DNA of 64,000 nucleotides from Prevotella sp. HUN102 (GCF_000688375.1 NZ_JIAF01000004.1:682001-746000); one strand, 5' to 3'; shown: positions 7,504-17,008, counted from the first letter of the stretch. Translations and numbers: made by a program. Notes: generated by a model not told the origin, from the letters alone.

Positions 7504-8799
7504 ATGAGTGAAGATTTGAAAAACGACAATATACAGAACGTTTCGCCTTCTTTTCTTTCGGAATGGGGCGAAAAGGAGAGGCTTTTCTGCCTTTCGCACT
7601 GCACCTCGTCCGTTCGTTCCCTCGCACTCCAAGCCTCCAAGTATCCTGATATCAATATGCCGTTTGCGCTGAATCAGATTGCAGGGTGGCAGACTGCGTG
7701 CAGAAAACTGCCAACTTGGGCCGGGAAAGAGGGGATAATCTATCCGCCGCATCTGTCAATGGAGCAGTGCTCTTCGGAACAGACGGCACTGTATAAGGAA
7801 AAACTTGCCAAGCGACTGGCACAAGCGTATATTGACAATGAGGCGAATAAAACCGAAGAGGACGGTGTTTCGGCAGGTTTGGCCGCATCGTCGTTCGTGG
7901 ATTTAACCGGAGGGTTTGGCGTGGATTTCTCGTTTATGGGGCGGAACTTCGTATCGACGTATGTAGAGCAGCAGCCCCATCTCTGCGAAATAGCCAAGAA
8001 TAATTTCCCGTTATTGGGTCTTGAACGCACAACGATTGTGAATGCAGACGGCGTGGAATATCTGCGTCAGTTGGATTTCAGCACGATAATCTATCTGGAT
8101 CCTGCAAGAAGAGACTGCCACGGTGGGAAAACGGTGTTCATCAGCGACTGTACTCCCAATCTTATAGAGCTGAAAGACGAACTGATTGGCAAAAGTGGAT
8201 ACACCATCGTGAAACTTTCGCCTATGCTGGACTGGCATAAAGCAGTAGAGGAACTGAATGCCGAGGCCGACATAGTGCGCGAGGTGCACGTGGTTTCCGT
8301 TAAGAACGAATGCAGGGAACTGCTTTTCGTTCTGGGTAAAGGCAGTGCGGCGTTGCGGCTTCATTGCATAAACGATACTGAATGCCTTGTGGTGAATGCT
8401 GAAAGTGGATTGAGGGAATCGGTTTGCAGCGAAATCAAGCCCGGACAGTTCCTCTATGAGCCGAATGCGTCGGTAATGAAGGCGGGATGTTTCGGAGAAC
8501 TGTCTGTCCGTTACAACGCCAAAGCCGTGAGCCAGAACTCGCATTTGTTTGTTTCCGACGGATTCATCGAGGATTTTCCCGGCCGAAAGTTCACGATAAA
8601 GACGGTTTCATCGTTCAATAAAAAGGAACTGAAACAGGCGTTGAATGGCATCAAGGCAGCCAATATCGCCACCCGTAACTTCCCTGTGAGCGTTGCAGAA
8701 TTGCGCAAACGCCTGAAGTTGAAGGATGGAGGCTCGTGTTATATATTTGCAACAACGGATGCAAGAGGCGAGCATTTGCTCCTGATTTGCGAGAAATAA
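7504..8799 (+). CDS. SAM-dependent methyltransferase with THUMP-like C-terminal domain
   Basis: A Rossmann-fold class I methyltransferase of a type common in Bacteroidota. At 431 residues it has the SAM motif VDLTGGFGVD (about 136-145), the acidic motif II region YVEQQPH, and the catalytic-loop motif YLDPARRD (about 197-204), which resembles the DPPY-type motif of nucleic-acid methyltransferases. The C-terminal 80 residues match the THUMP-like domain that accompanies this family, including IKAANIATRNFPVS. The target is not known; an RNA substrate is inferred from the domain. It has no clear promoter of its own and may share the transcript of the dipeptidase gene. Confidence 0.75.
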   Translation: MSEDLKNDNIQNVSPSFLSEWGEKERLFCLSHCTSSVRSLALQASKYPDINMPFALNQIAGWQTACRKLPTWAGKEGIIYPPHLSMEQCSSEQTALYKEKLAKRLAQAYIDNEANKTEEDGVSAGLAASSFVDLTGGFGVDFSFMGRNFVSTYVEQQPHLCEIAKNNFPLLGLERTTIVNADGVEYLRQLDFSTIIYLDPARRDCHGGKTVFISDCTPNLIELKDELIGKSGYTIVKLSPMLDWHKAVEELNAEADIVREVHVVSVKNECRELLFVLGKGSAALRLHCINDTECLVVNAESGLRESVCSEIKPGQFLYEPNASVMKAGCFGELSVRYNAKAVSQNSHLFVSDGFIEDFPGRKFTIKTVSSFNKKELKQALNGIKAANIATRNFPVSVAELRKRLKLKDGGSCYIFATTDARGEHLLLICEK

Positions 8800-8937
8800 G
8801 CGTGCAATTCTTCTCAAGTCTTTTTTTTGCAATGGGAGAGCATTGCACGGCATTGATATAGATTAGGGTATTGGCTTGCGCCTGTAATCCATCTTCAGTT
8901 TGTAATCTCTTAATTAACACCAAAAACTAAGGGTAAA

Positions 8938-8969
8938 TTTGGTATTGTAAAGGTAATTCATTACTTTTG
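8938..8969 (+). promoter_or_regulatory. Promoter of the GNAT-family gene
   Basis: TTTG at 8938-8941, a 20-bp spacer and TACTTTTG at 8962-8969, a near-perfect Bacteroidota promoter 35 bp before the start codon. Confidence 0.8.
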
Positions 8970-9004
8970 TACGTTTAAAGAATAAAAAACCTAATTAAGG
9001 AAGA

Positions 9005-10156
9005 ATGTCATCAGTTCAGATAAAGAAAGTCGAGACTAAGAAAGATCTCAAGGCTTTTATAGAATTTCATTACGACCTCTACGAAGGCAATGAATATGAT
9101 GTGCCTAATTTATATAGCGACGAATTAAGGACTTTGTCGAAAGACAAGAATGCTGCTTTCGACTTTTGCGAAGCTGATTATTTCCTTGCCTATAAGGATG
9201 GTAGGCTTGTCGGACGTGTGGCGGCAATCATCAACCATAAGGCGAATGAAACTTGGAATCGCAAGGATGTCCGTTTCGGTTGGATAGATTTCATCGACGA
9301 TTTGGAAGTTTCGGCAGCATTGTTCAAAGCTGTGGAAGACTTCGGCCGCGAACGTGGTATGCAGGACATCGTAGGACCTCTCGGATTCACGGATATGGAC
9401 CCTGAAGGTATGCTTACGTGGGGATTCGACCGACTGGGAACTATGCCCACTATCTACAACTATGCTTATTATCCGCAGCATATTGAAAAGCTCGGTGGAT
9501 GGGAAAAGGACAACGACTATCTGGAATTTCTCATCAAAGTGCCGAATGAAGTGCCTGAAAAGTTGACGAAGCTCTCTGCAATGATAGAGAAACGATATAA
9601 TCTCCACGTAAAGAAACTTACGAAGAAGGACATCTTCGAGGGTGGCTATGGCAAGAAACTCTTTCAGCTCATCAATGAAACATACAGGGATATCTATGGT
9701 TTCTCGCAATTAACAGACCGTCAGATAGACCAATATATCGATATGTATTTCCCGATGGCCGACCTTGACCTGATCACTGTCATTGTAGACGACAATAAGG
9801 ATGGTGCCATTGCCGGTATGGGAATCACGATTCCGTCGTTGAGCCGTGCATTGCAGAAGTGTCGCCGCGGTCGTTTGCTGCCCTTCGGTTGGTGGCACGT
9901 GCTGCGGGCAATCAAATACAGCAAGACAGAGGGCGTAGACCTGCTTCTTCTTGGTTTCCTTCCTGAATACCGTTCAAAGGGTGCGAATGCGCTTCTCTTC
10001 AATGATCTCATCCCACGTTATGTGAAGCGTGGCTTCAAATGGGGCGAAAGTCAGGTGGAAATGGAGAGCAACTCGGGCGTGCAGAGTCAGTGGAGTATGT
10101 TCGATACAGAGAACCATAAGAAGAGAAGATGCTATCGCAAGGCGTTGAGCAAATAA
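9005..10156 (+). CDS. GNAT-fold N-acetyltransferase-like protein
   Basis: A 383-residue cytoplasmic protein of a conserved Bacteroidota family usually annotated as N-acetyltransferase or hypothetical. The N-terminal part contains a GNAT-like beta strand and loop (FLAYKDGRLVGRVAAI, about 60-75). The C-terminal third has a second GNAT-like stretch (LLLLGFLPEYRSKGANALL, about 312-330). The pattern suggests two GNAT halves, as in FemABX-like proteins. The substrate cannot be inferred. It stands alone with a strong promoter, and parE starts 97 bp downstream. Confidence 0.65.
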   Translation: MSSVQIKKVETKKDLKAFIEFHYDLYEGNEYDVPNLYSDELRTLSKDKNAAFDFCEADYFLAYKDGRLVGRVAAIINHKANETWNRKDVRFGWIDFIDDLEVSAALFKAVEDFGRERGMQDIVGPLGFTDMDPEGMLTWGFDRLGTMPTIYNYAYYPQHIEKLGGWEKDNDYLEFLIKVPNEVPEKLTKLSAMIEKRYNLHVKKLTKKDIFEGGYGKKLFQLINETYRDIYGFSQLTDRQIDQYIDMYFPMADLDLITVIVDDNKDGAIAGMGITIPSLSRALQKCRRGRLLPFGWWHVLRAIKYSKTEGVDLLLLGFLPEYRSKGANALLFNDLIPRYVKRGFKWGESQVEMESNSGVQSQWSMFDTENHKKRRCYRKALSK

Positions 10157-10253
10157 GCGGCAGGGCGTGTTGAACTCATCGATATCCGTCATCTGTCCCT
10201 TTGGGAAATATCAGTCTTCCATCCTTCATCATTCAATATAAAACAGCCTATAA

Positions 10254-12221
10254 ATGGACAATTCATCAACATCCAATATTCAAAACCCGACAACGGTTGA
10301 ATACACCGACGACAATATCCGACACTTATCTGATATGGAGCACGTTCGCACGCGTCCCGGTATGTATATCGGGCGATTGGGCGACGGAAACTTGCCTGAA
10401 GACGGTATTTATGTGCTTTTGAAGGAAGTCTTGGACAACTCTATCGACGAGTTCAAGATGAATGCTGGCACACGGATAGAGATTGATGTGGACGAAAATC
10501 TGCGTGTCTCCGTGCGCGACTATGGCCGTGGTATTCCACAGGGCAAGCTCGTTGAGGCCGTGTCGGTATTGAATACAGGTGGCAAGTATGATTCCAAGGC
10601 GTTCAAGAAGAGTGTCGGACTGAATGGTGTCGGCGTGAAAGCCGTGAACGCATTGAGTTCCCGCTTTGAAGTGAAGAGCTATCGCGATGGCAAGGTGCGT
10701 GAACTGTCGTTCGAGAAAGGCAATCTTCAGAGCGACAAGACTAAGAAATCCACCGACGAGAACGGTACTTATATCTTCTTTGAACCTGATAACACCTTGT
10801 TCAAGAATTACAGTTTCCACGATGATATCGTAGAAACGATGCTTCGCAACTACACCTATCTGAATACAGGACTGACGATTATGTACAACGGTCGCCGAAT
10901 CCTGAGCCGACACGGCCTGAAAGACTTGCTGACAGACAATATGACGGTGGATTCTCTTTATCCAATCGTTCATATGAAAGGCGAGGATATCGAGATTGCC
11001 TTCACGCATACCAACCAGTACGGCGAGGAATACTATTCATTCGTGAATGGACAGCATACCACGCAGGGCGGTACGCATCAGTCTGCATTCAAGGAACACA
11101 TTGCGAAAACCATCAAGGAGTTCTTCGGGAAATACGAATACGGAGACATTCGTAACGGTATGGTGGCTGCTATTGCCGTCAATGTGGAGGAACCCGTGTT
11201 TGAATCGCAGACAAAGATTAAGCTGGGCTCTACGCAGATGTCGCCCGACGGCGAGACCATCAATAAGTTCATAGGCGACTTCATCAAGACAAATGTAGAC
11301 AACTTCCTGCATATCCACAAGGAAGATTTCACGGATATTCTGGAGAATAAGATTAAGGAGACAGAGCGCGAACGCAAGGCGATGGCCGGTGTTACGAAGT
11401 TGGCGCGCGAGCGTGCGAAGAAGGCAAACCTCCATAACAGAAAGCTGCGCGACTGTCGCGTGCATTTCAGCGATGCAAAGAACGACCGCAAGGAAGAAAG
11501 CTCTATTTTCATTACTGAGGGCGACTCTGCGAGCGGAAGCATCACGAAGAGCCGCGACGTGAATACGCAGGCAGTATTCTCATTGCGAGGCAAACCGTTG
11601 AACTGTTTCGGCTTGACGAAGAAGGTGGTTTACGAAAACGAAGAGTTCAATCTGCTTCAGGCGGCACTCGATATTGAAGACGGACTCGACACGCTGCGAT
11701 ATAATAAGGTGATTGTTGCCACCGATGCCGATGTAGACGGTATGCACATCCGTCTTCTTATCATCACTTTCTTCCTCCAGTTCTTCCCGGAACTCATCAA
11801 GAAAGGCCACGTTTACGTGCTTCAGACCCCACTTTTCCGTGTGCGAAACCGTAGAACGAAGATAGCAAACAAGCAGATAATCGAAGAAATAGATGCCCGT
11901 AGAACGAAGGGAGAGAAGAAGAGCGATTTCGTAACGCTTTATTGCTACAACGAAGAGGAGCGTCTGAATGCCATCCGCGACCTCGGTCCTGATCCGGAAA
12001 TAACCCGATTCAAAGGACTTGGCGAGATTTCGCCCGATGAATTTGCTCATTTCATAGGACCTGATATGCGCCTTGAGCAGGTAACATTGCATAAGAACGA
12101 TCAGGTACAGAAACTCTTGGAATACTATATGGGCAAGAACTCTATGGAGCGTCAGAACTTTATCATCGACAATCTCGTGATAGAAGAAGACCTTGCCGAA
12201 GAAACTGAAGAGATTGCATAG
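10254..12221 (+). CDS. parE: DNA topoisomerase IV subunit B (type IIA, GyrB/ParE family)
   Basis: ATPase subunit of topoisomerase IV, which decatenates chromosomes. The 655-residue protein begins with the GHKL ATPase fold: RPGMYIG (about 34), the Mg-binding motif [14 protein letters not shown] and [12 protein letters not shown] transducer domain with the QTKIKLGS loop follows. The Toprim domain has EGDSASGS (about 423) and the DVDGMH metal-binding motif. The length and the SLRGKPLN variant fit the ParE branch found in Bacteroidota rather than canonical GyrB. The partner parC is not in the window. In some Bacteroidales coaD follows parE. Here the S41 protease follows directly and coaD is 20 kb away. 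Confidence 0.88.
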   Translation: MDNSSTSNIQNPTTVEYTDDNIRHLSDMEHVRTRPGMYIGRLGDGNLPEDGIYVLLKEVLDNSIDEFKMNAGTRIEIDVDENLRVSVRDYGRGIPQGKLVEAVSVLNTGGKYDSKAFKKSVGLNGVGVKAVNALSSRFEVKSYRDGKVRELSFEKGNLQSDKTKKSTDENGTYIFFEPDNTLFKNYSFHDDIVETMLRNYTYLNTGLTIMYNGRRILSRHGLKDLLTDNMTVDSLYPIVHMKGEDIEIAFTHTNQYGEEYYSFVNGQHTTQGGTHQSAFKEHIAKTIKEFFGKYEYGDIRNGMVAAIAVNVEEPVFESQTKIKLGSTQMSPDGETINKFIGDFIKTNVDNFLHIHKEDFTDILENKIKETERERKAMAGVTKLARERAKKANLHNRKLRDCRVHFSDAKNDRKEESSIFITEGDSASGSITKSRDVNTQAVFSLRGKPLNCFGLTKKVVYENEEFNLLQAALDIEDGLDTLRYNKVIVATDADVDGMHIRLLIITFFLQFFPELIKKGHVYVLQTPLFRVRNRRTKIANKQIIEEIDARRTKGEKKSDFVTLYCYNEEERLNAIRDLGPDPEITRFKGLGEISPDEFAHFIGPDMRLEQVTLHKNDQVQKLLEYYMGKNSMERQNFIIDNLVIEEDLAEETEEIA

Positions 12222-12316
12222 GAATTACATTAAGTTCCTATCTCTTCCAGAACGTGCATTGGAGCGTGTATCGGTTTTTGAAGATGCACTTTAGTAAAAC
12301 AAAACAACAAAAACGA

Positions 12317-13906
12317 ATGAAGAAATTACTCTTATTATCCATACTTGCCGCATTGATTCCGACGCTGGCAAACTCTCAAATCAATTTCAAATTCGGCGGA
12401 GATTCGCCCCTTCGCAAGATGCAGATGGCGGAAATTGCCATCAACAATTTCTATGTGGACGAGGTAAACGAGCAGAAATTGGTAGAAGATGCCATCAGGG
12501 GAATGCTGGAGAAACTCGACCCACACTCCACTTACACGGATGCAAAGGAAACAAAGGCTATGAACGAGCCTTTACAGGGCGACTTCGAGGGCATCGGCGT
12601 GCAGTTCAATATGATTGAAGACACGTTGGTTGTAATTCAGCCCGTAGTGAACGGACCATCGGAGAAAGTCGGGATTATGGCAGGCGACCGTATCGTAATG
12701 GTGGACGACACCCTCATTGCAGGCGTGAAAATGAACCGTACAGACATTATGAAGCGGCTCCGAGGCAAGAAAGGCACAAAGGTAAAGCTGGGAATAGTGC
12801 GGCGTGGCGTGAAAAACAGGCTGACGTTCATCGTTACCCGTGCCAAGATTCCTGTTCACACGCTGAATGCTGCCTATATGATTCGTCCGGGAATCGGTTA
12901 TATCCGTTTGGAGAGCTTTGGCGCAAAGACCCACGAAGAGTTTATGACTGCCGTGGATTCTCTGAAACGAAATGGTATGAAAGACTTGATTTTAGACTTG
13001 CAGGACAACGGTGGAGGCTATTTGCAGTCGGCTGTTGAGATAGCCAATGAGTTTCTGCAAGACAACGATATGATTGTCTATACCGAAGGCAGACGCGTTA
13101 CACGCCACAACTACAAGGCGCGAGGAAACGGTCGTTTGAAGGATATTGGCGTTTACGTGTTGGTAAATGAATTTTCGGCATCGGCGGCAGAGATTGTCTC
13201 GGGCGCATTGATGGACAACGACCGTGCCGTTGTCATCGGTCGCCGCACTTACGGCAAGGGGCTTGTTCAGCGTCCGTTCGACCTTCCCGACGGAAGTATG
13301 ATTCGCCTCACGGTAGCCCATTACTATATTCCGAGCGGCCGTTGCATTCAGAAGCCTTACAAGAAGGGCGACCTGAAGGACTACGAGATGGATTTGGAGA
13401 ACCGTCTGAAACACGGCGAACTGACCAATGCGGACAGCATTCACTTCGATGATTCGCTGAAATACTACACCGTGCGCAAGCACCGTCCTGTCTACGGCGG
13501 CGGCGGTGTGATGCCCGACTATTTCGTTCCCCTCGACACGATGAAATACACCCGTTTCCATCGCCAGCTTTCAGCCAAGAACATCCTGATGGACGAATAT
13601 CTGAAATATGCTGATGCGAACAGGAAATCGCTCAGATCCAAATACAAGTCGTTTGAAACCTTTGCCCGTGAGTATAAAGTGCCCGTAAGTCTGACGGACA
13701 GAATGGTGGCAGAGGCCAAGAAACAGAAGATTGAACCGAAGGACGCAAAGGAACTGGAGCAATCGCTGAACTATATAAGGCTTCAGATTAAGTCGTTGGT
13801 GGCGCGAGACATTTGGGATATGAACGAATATTTCAGGGTTTGGAACGAGGAAAGCGACATTGTGAAGAAAGCACTGGAGGTAGTTGGAAAGCCAATGCCC
13901 GACTGA
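12317..13906 (+). CDS. S41-family carboxy-terminal processing protease
   Basis: A periplasmic serine protease of the CtpA/Prc family. The start at 12317 gives a signal peptide (MKKLLLLS to ANS, about 20 residues). The longer frame from 12254 would put 21 residues ahead of it and was rejected. The 529-residue protein has an N-terminal helical cap, a PDZ domain (about 90-175, with GIMAGDRIVMVD) and the S41 core. The catalytic Ser289 is in NEFSASAAE and Lys314 in TYGKGLVQ, the expected Ser/Lys dyad. The tail of about 130 residues is typical of Bacteroidota homologues. It follows parE by 95 bp and is closed by a strong terminator. Confidence 0.92.
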   Translation: MKKLLLLSILAALIPTLANSQINFKFGGDSPLRKMQMAEIAINNFYVDEVNEQKLVEDAIRGMLEKLDPHSTYTDAKETKAMNEPLQGDFEGIGVQFNMIEDTLVVIQPVVNGPSEKVGIMAGDRIVMVDDTLIAGVKMNRTDIMKRLRGKKGTKVKLGIVRRGVKNRLTFIVTRAKIPVHTLNAAYMIRPGIGYIRLESFGAKTHEEFMTAVDSLKRNGMKDLILDLQDNGGGYLQSAVEIANEFLQDNDMIVYTEGRRVTRHNYKARGNGRLKDIGVYVLVNEFSASAAEIVSGALMDNDRAVVIGRRTYGKGLVQRPFDLPDGSMIRLTVAHYYIPSGRCIQKPYKKGDLKDYEMDLENRLKHGELTNADSIHFDDSLKYYTVRKHRPVYGGGGVMPDYFVPLDTMKYTRFHRQLSAKNILMDEYLKYADANRKSLRSKYKSFETFAREYKVPVSLTDRMVAEAKKQKIEPKDAKELEQSLNYIRLQIKSLVARDIWDMNEYFRVWNEESDIVKKALEVVGKPMPD

Positions 13907-13922
13907 TAGCATTTTAAGATAC

Positions 13923-13967
13923 GGGAAAGCCCCACAGATTCTCTATGAGTCTGTGGGGCTTTTCCGT
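13923..13967 (+). terminator. Rho-independent terminator after the S41 protease
   Basis: A long stem AAAGCCCCACAGA paired with TCTGTGGGGCTTT around a short loop, followed by TTTCC. It can work in both directions and also lies beyond the minus-strand yitT remnant. Confidence 0.85.
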
Positions 13968-14040
13968 ATAGTTGTCTCGCCGATTGCATTGAATTTGCCT
14001 GACGCTTTGTACTTTCTTGCTGAATTGAGGGGCTTCTTGT

Positions 14041-14127
14041 CAGCTTGTCAAGTCGTTACCTTGTAAACTTATCCACTTGTAGCCTCGTCCACTTGTTCAC
14101 TTGTAAACTTGTCTCCTCGTAAACTAA
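14041..14127 (-). repeat. 8-bp tandem repeat (NNNACRAG), copy R3
   Basis: On the minus strand about eleven consecutive 8-bp units (TTTACGAG, GAGACAAG, TTTACAAG, TGAACAAG, TGGACGAG, GCTACAAG and more). They begin about nine bases after the yitT stop codon, in the same orientation as yitT. Confidence 0.82.
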
Positions 14128-14135
14128 TCCCTTCA

Positions 14136-14550
14136 TCAATTATTCTTGCGCTTCACTTTGAACTTCTCGAAGCCCTGTCCGAACACGCCCATAACCTGAC
14201 TCTGTGTTACGAATGCGTGAGGATCAATGTCGTCTATCATTCTGTGAAGGATGCCTGCTTCGCGCTGGCGTGTAATGGCAAGAATTATCTTGGTATTAGT
14301 GCCTGTGTAATAGCCCTTGGCATCGATGAGCGTACAGCCGTGATGGGGTGGGTTGGCAGTAATTGCCTGACAGATTTCCTCGTAGCGTTCGGAAATGATG
14401 AGGAACTGAACCGACCGGCGTTCACAACCTGATCGAGCACGAAGGAAGTGATGATGAGGCAGACGTAACCATAGATTACCTTCTCGAAATCGTGAACCAC
14501 GAAGTAGCTCAGCGACACGATAGAAGTATCCACCAGTACGTGGAGTACCG
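14136..14550 (-). pseudogene. yitT: YitT-family membrane protein, detached C-terminal part
   Basis: The C-terminal third of a YitT/DUF2179 protein on the minus strand. The last transmembrane segment (SLSYFVVHDFEKVIYGYV) and the cytoplasmic DUF2179 domain can be read, ending in VTQSQVMGVFGQGFEKFKV. The frame breaks after DQVVNAGR near 14410. The family sequence continues in another frame (VQFLIISERYEE), consistent with loss of four bases from a GGTC repeat. The matching N-terminal part is 1.8 kb away at 16345-16831, so the gene was split by an insertion. Exact junction positions are approximate. Confidence 0.8.
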
Positions 14551-14681
14551 GAAGGGAGCGCTCCGACGGATGAAAGATGTAGAGTGGAGGAGGGATGAAA
14601 AGAGGCTGTTTTGTAGTTTTACGGACAGTTTGCAGGAGATAAAGACTAGTTTTTTTGGTTTGAATTGTATTTTTTTGATAT

Positions 14682-14716
14682 TTTGATATATTCTTTCGAA
14701 GAATATGCGTACCTTT
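14682..14716 (+). promoter_or_regulatory. Promoter inside the insert, for the calycin-like gene
   Basis: TACCTTTG at 14709-14716 is a good -7 box. TTTG at 14682-14685 is 23 bp upstream, slightly far for a -33 element. The leader before the 14819 start is about 95 nt. Confidence 0.55.
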
Positions 14717-14818
14717 GCACACGCTTGTATGACATATTTGATGTTGTCAGGCAACACGATATGAGAAAGAGGCAAAACATGCACTCCAACTTGTCAAATT
14801 TAAATTTAAGCAATTATT

Positions 14819-15451
14819 ATGAAGAAAATTAAACTTGTTTTTGTGTTTTTGATGCTGTGCTTGGCGGTTTCCGCCCAAAAAGTATCCATGCCTTCCAATC
14901 TGCTTGGCGAGTATTTCGGCAATGCGGAGGTGGAAACTACCAGTGATGAACATCCTGAAGGATCCAAGACGAAGAAATCTTTTTCGGCGGTCATCAGTAA
15001 AGACGGCAGTGAAACATATAAAGTTGTTATTAAGGGGTACAGTCTGGGGGGAGAGAAAATCAAGGATTTCAGCGTCAAGGAGTTGATTTTATTATTCGAT
15101 AACCCAACTGGAAGGTGGAAAATATTCCAAGAAAATACGGCATATATAGGCTTTCAAACAGAGAGTGGCAAGGAGTTTAATGTCTTTGTTTCCGTAGATA
15201 ATGCAGAAAGTTGGATTACATCCGAGGGAGAAATGAAACTTGTGTTTTATGCCACTTATAATAACAATTCTGTGTTTATGACTACTTCCTTTACGGGTAA
15301 ACTCAAGAAAACGACAACAGGTATTGAACGCATGGATACTGCTGAAAAGGGGGAACTGAAAAGCAATATCTTCAACTTGCAGGGGCATCGCCTCAGGAAA
15401 CTCCAAAGGGGAATCAATATCGTAAACGGGAAGAAGATTTTGGTGAAGTGA
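14819..15451 (+). CDS. Exported calycin-like protein with C-terminal sorting-like tail
   Basis: A 210-residue exported protein with signal peptide MKKIKLVFVFLMLCLAVSA. The body has eight or so beta strands (FSAVISKDGSETYKVVIKG, MKLVFYATYNN, FMTTSFTGKL) and resembles the calycin-like (lipocalin-like) domain proteins of Bacteroidota. The C-terminus, NLQGHRLRKLQRGINIVNG with a final KKILVK, resembles the end sequences of many Prevotella exported proteins, possibly a type IX secretion sorting signal. The gene lies wholly inside the insert that splits yitT, with its own promoter and terminator, so it was probably brought in as an intact cassette. The ligand is unknown. Confidence 0.65.
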   Translation: MKKIKLVFVFLMLCLAVSAQKVSMPSNLLGEYFGNAEVETTSDEHPEGSKTKKSFSAVISKDGSETYKVVIKGYSLGGEKIKDFSVKELILLFDNPTGRWKIFQENTAYIGFQTESGKEFNVFVSVDNAESWITSEGEMKLVFYATYNNNSVFMTTSFTGKLKKTTTGIERMDTAEKGELKSNIFNLQGHRLRKLQRGINIVNGKKILVK

Positions 15452-15510
15452 GTTGTTCTTGCTCCACGGAATTAGTCTCTTATGACATCGGTTAACATTT
15501 GCTTTGATTA

Positions 15511-15547
15511 ATCCTGCAAACTGATACGGTTTGCAGGATACTTTTTA
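15511..15547 (+). terminator. Terminator after the calycin-like gene
   Basis: An 11-bp stem ATCCTGCAAAC/GTTTGCAGGAT with a 7-nt loop followed by ACTTTTT. Confidence 0.88.
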
Positions 15548-15717
15548 TGTAAAGGGAGAAACTTGCTTATCACAGAAAGAGTGGGGAGACATTTTGTTAA
15601 CCGTTACTAGATGGCTTTGGTTTACTGGCCGCCAGCAAACAATATATTTTTCAGGCCATAATCAGTTCTGTTCGCCTTAAAAGTGTTCTCTTTGCATACA
15701 AATAAAAATACATCGAT

Positions 15718-16032
15718 ATGGTTTTCAACAAGAAAAAAGATGGCATTGTATGCCCGGGCAACCTCTTTCGGAACTCGACAAGAAGGTGATGTACTGGGAA
15801 AATAAAGGCAAGTTGGTGCCTACGCGTGCCATGGTGCGCACCCCTGAACAGATAGAGGGCATACGTATAGCCGGACGTCTGAACACCGGTTGTTTGGACG
15901 CTGTGGAGGCAGCCTATCGATGAGGCCGACCCTTACGGATGGGAGGTTATATCGGGCGACGAACTGCCGTCGGCGCAATGGGAACACACGTTTCTCATGA
16001 TCGAAACCGGCGTGGAGGTGCTGTCGCGATAA
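15718..16032 (+). pseudogene. map: Methionine aminopeptidase remnant (start joined to end)
   Basis: Two pieces of a type I methionine aminopeptidase joined with the middle missing. The first piece (15718 to about 15910) reads MVFNKKKDGIV, then after a one-base loss PGQPLSELDKKV, LVPTRAMVRTPEQIEGIR and NTGCLDAVE. The second (about 15908-16032) reads DEADPYGWEVIS, then LPSAQWEHTFLM and IETGVEVLSR before a stop, which is the C-terminus of the enzyme. Roughly 180 central residues, including the metal ligands, are absent, so no activity is possible. The assignment rests on the PTRAMVRTPEQIEGIR and LPSAQWEHT motifs. Confidence 0.65.
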
Positions 16033-16051
16033 GAAATGATACATCGGGCAG

Positions 16052-16157
16052 ATGACAGATGTCGGTCGGCTCGACCGCGACGAGAGCGTCAAGTATGCTC
16101 TGTGGGTCTTGTCCGACGGTGTGACTTATCCCCAATTTCCACAAATCAATCAGAGCA
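16052..16157 (+). pseudogene. Unidentified gene fragment
   Basis: A short open stretch reading MTDVGRLDRDESVKYAL and then WVLSDGVTYPQFPQI before it runs into the tsaD fragment. The composition looks like genuine protein sequence and the stretch lies between two recognisable gene fragments, so it is probably another remnant. The parent family was not recognised. Confidence 0.3.
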
Positions 16158-16344
16158 ATGGAAGAAAAGACAGACATATATATACTAGGTATAGAGAGCA
16201 GTTGTGACGACACGTCGGCTGCTGTGTTGAAAAAACGGCGTTCTGCTGAGCAACATCACGGCATCTCAGGAGGTGCATAAGATCTATGGAGGCGTGATGC
16301 CCGAGTTGGCCAGCAGAGCGCATCAGCAAAATGTGGTGCCGGTG
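16158..16344 (+). pseudogene. tsaD: TsaD N-terminal fragment
   Basis: The beginning of the tRNA threonylcarbamoyladenosine transferase TsaD: MEEKTDIYILGIESSCDDTS, then AAVLKK. After a frameshift in an A-run near 16230 the sequence continues [17 protein letters not shown] and [17 protein letters not shown]. It stops abruptly at about 16344, where the yitT sequence of the opposite strand begins. The first metal-binding His of the HxxxH-type region and everything after it are missing. A functional tsaD must be elsewhere in the genome. Confidence 0.75.
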
Positions 16345-16831
16345 CAACACACGTCCCAAGGATATATCGCGATACTTGTTTACGATGGTCGCAACGATGT
16401 CTGAACCACCCGAACTGCCGTTGTAGGACAGGCAGAAACCCAGTCCCAGTCCGCAGAATATCGCTCCGATGAGTGCCACCATAAACGGCTGGTCCTGAAG
16501 AATAGTGGGATTAGGGAAAATTTCGCGCAATACGGTAGTTACCAATGTGAGTGTAAGCACGCCGTAGATGGTCTTGATGCAGAATTTCAGTCCGAGCGTC
16601 TTCAGAGCGGCAGCCAGCAGAATGGAATTCAGAACAAGATAGGTAACATATACCGGTGTGTTGAAACCCCAGAAAACGATGGACGACAGACCGGCAACAC
16701 CACCATTGCCGATATGGTTCGGCAGCAGGAATATCGTCCAGCCTATGCCATAGGAAATACATCCTATCGTAATCATAATGTAATCAAGGATTTCGCGGTA
16801 AAGCGATTTTTTTTGAAATTTTCAGTTCCAT
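16345..16831 (-). pseudogene. yitT: YitT-family membrane protein, N-terminal part
   Basis: The N-terminal two thirds of a YitT protein on the minus strand, with membrane segments MITIGCISYGIGWTIFLLP, then VYVTYLVLNSILLAAALK, LVTTVLREIF and FMVALIGAIFCGLGLGFCL, ending at DISLGRVL where the insert begins. The natural start is ATG at 16831 (MELKISKK). An A8 run at 16813-16806 puts the start out of frame with the rest; seven As would restore SLYREILDYIMITIG. The gene therefore carries a start-proximal frameshift as well as the split. This run could be phase-variable, a decay mutation or a sequencing error. Confidence 0.8.
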
Positions 16832-16857
16832 AAGCTCAAATGATGTAAAATTTACTG

Positions 16858-16865
16858 CAAAATTA
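16858..16865 (-). promoter_or_regulatory. -7 box of yitT
   Basis: TAATTTTG on the minus strand, 27 bp before the yitT start codon, matching TAnnTTTG. The -33 element is less clear. Confidence 0.5.
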
Positions 16866-16976
16866 GACAATAAATTAAAGAACACCAAATCCTGACTGCA
16901 CTTTTCATAGCTTTGTAGAAAGCATTTCCATAAACAAAAAATGAGGAGAGTGCGATGGAAATCCTTGGAATTTTAG

Positions 16977-16984
16977 TATATTTG
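16977..16984 (+). promoter_or_regulatory. -7 box of the DUF2851 gene
   Basis: TATATTTG, 24 bp before the ATG at 17009. Its position argues against the longer reading frame from 16955, because transcription would start after that codon. Confidence 0.55.
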
Positions 16985-17008
16985 CATTCCATTAACCAAT
17001 TATCCATT

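Noticed and set aside
8828..8848. Terminator after the methyltransferase gene
   Set aside because: There is a 7-bp hairpin TGCAATG/CATTGCA, but the T-run lies before it, not after it, on the plus strand, and the minus strand has As.
14550..16345. Insertion sequence in yitT
   Set aside because: No transposase gene, terminal inverted repeats or target duplication could be found in or around the insert.
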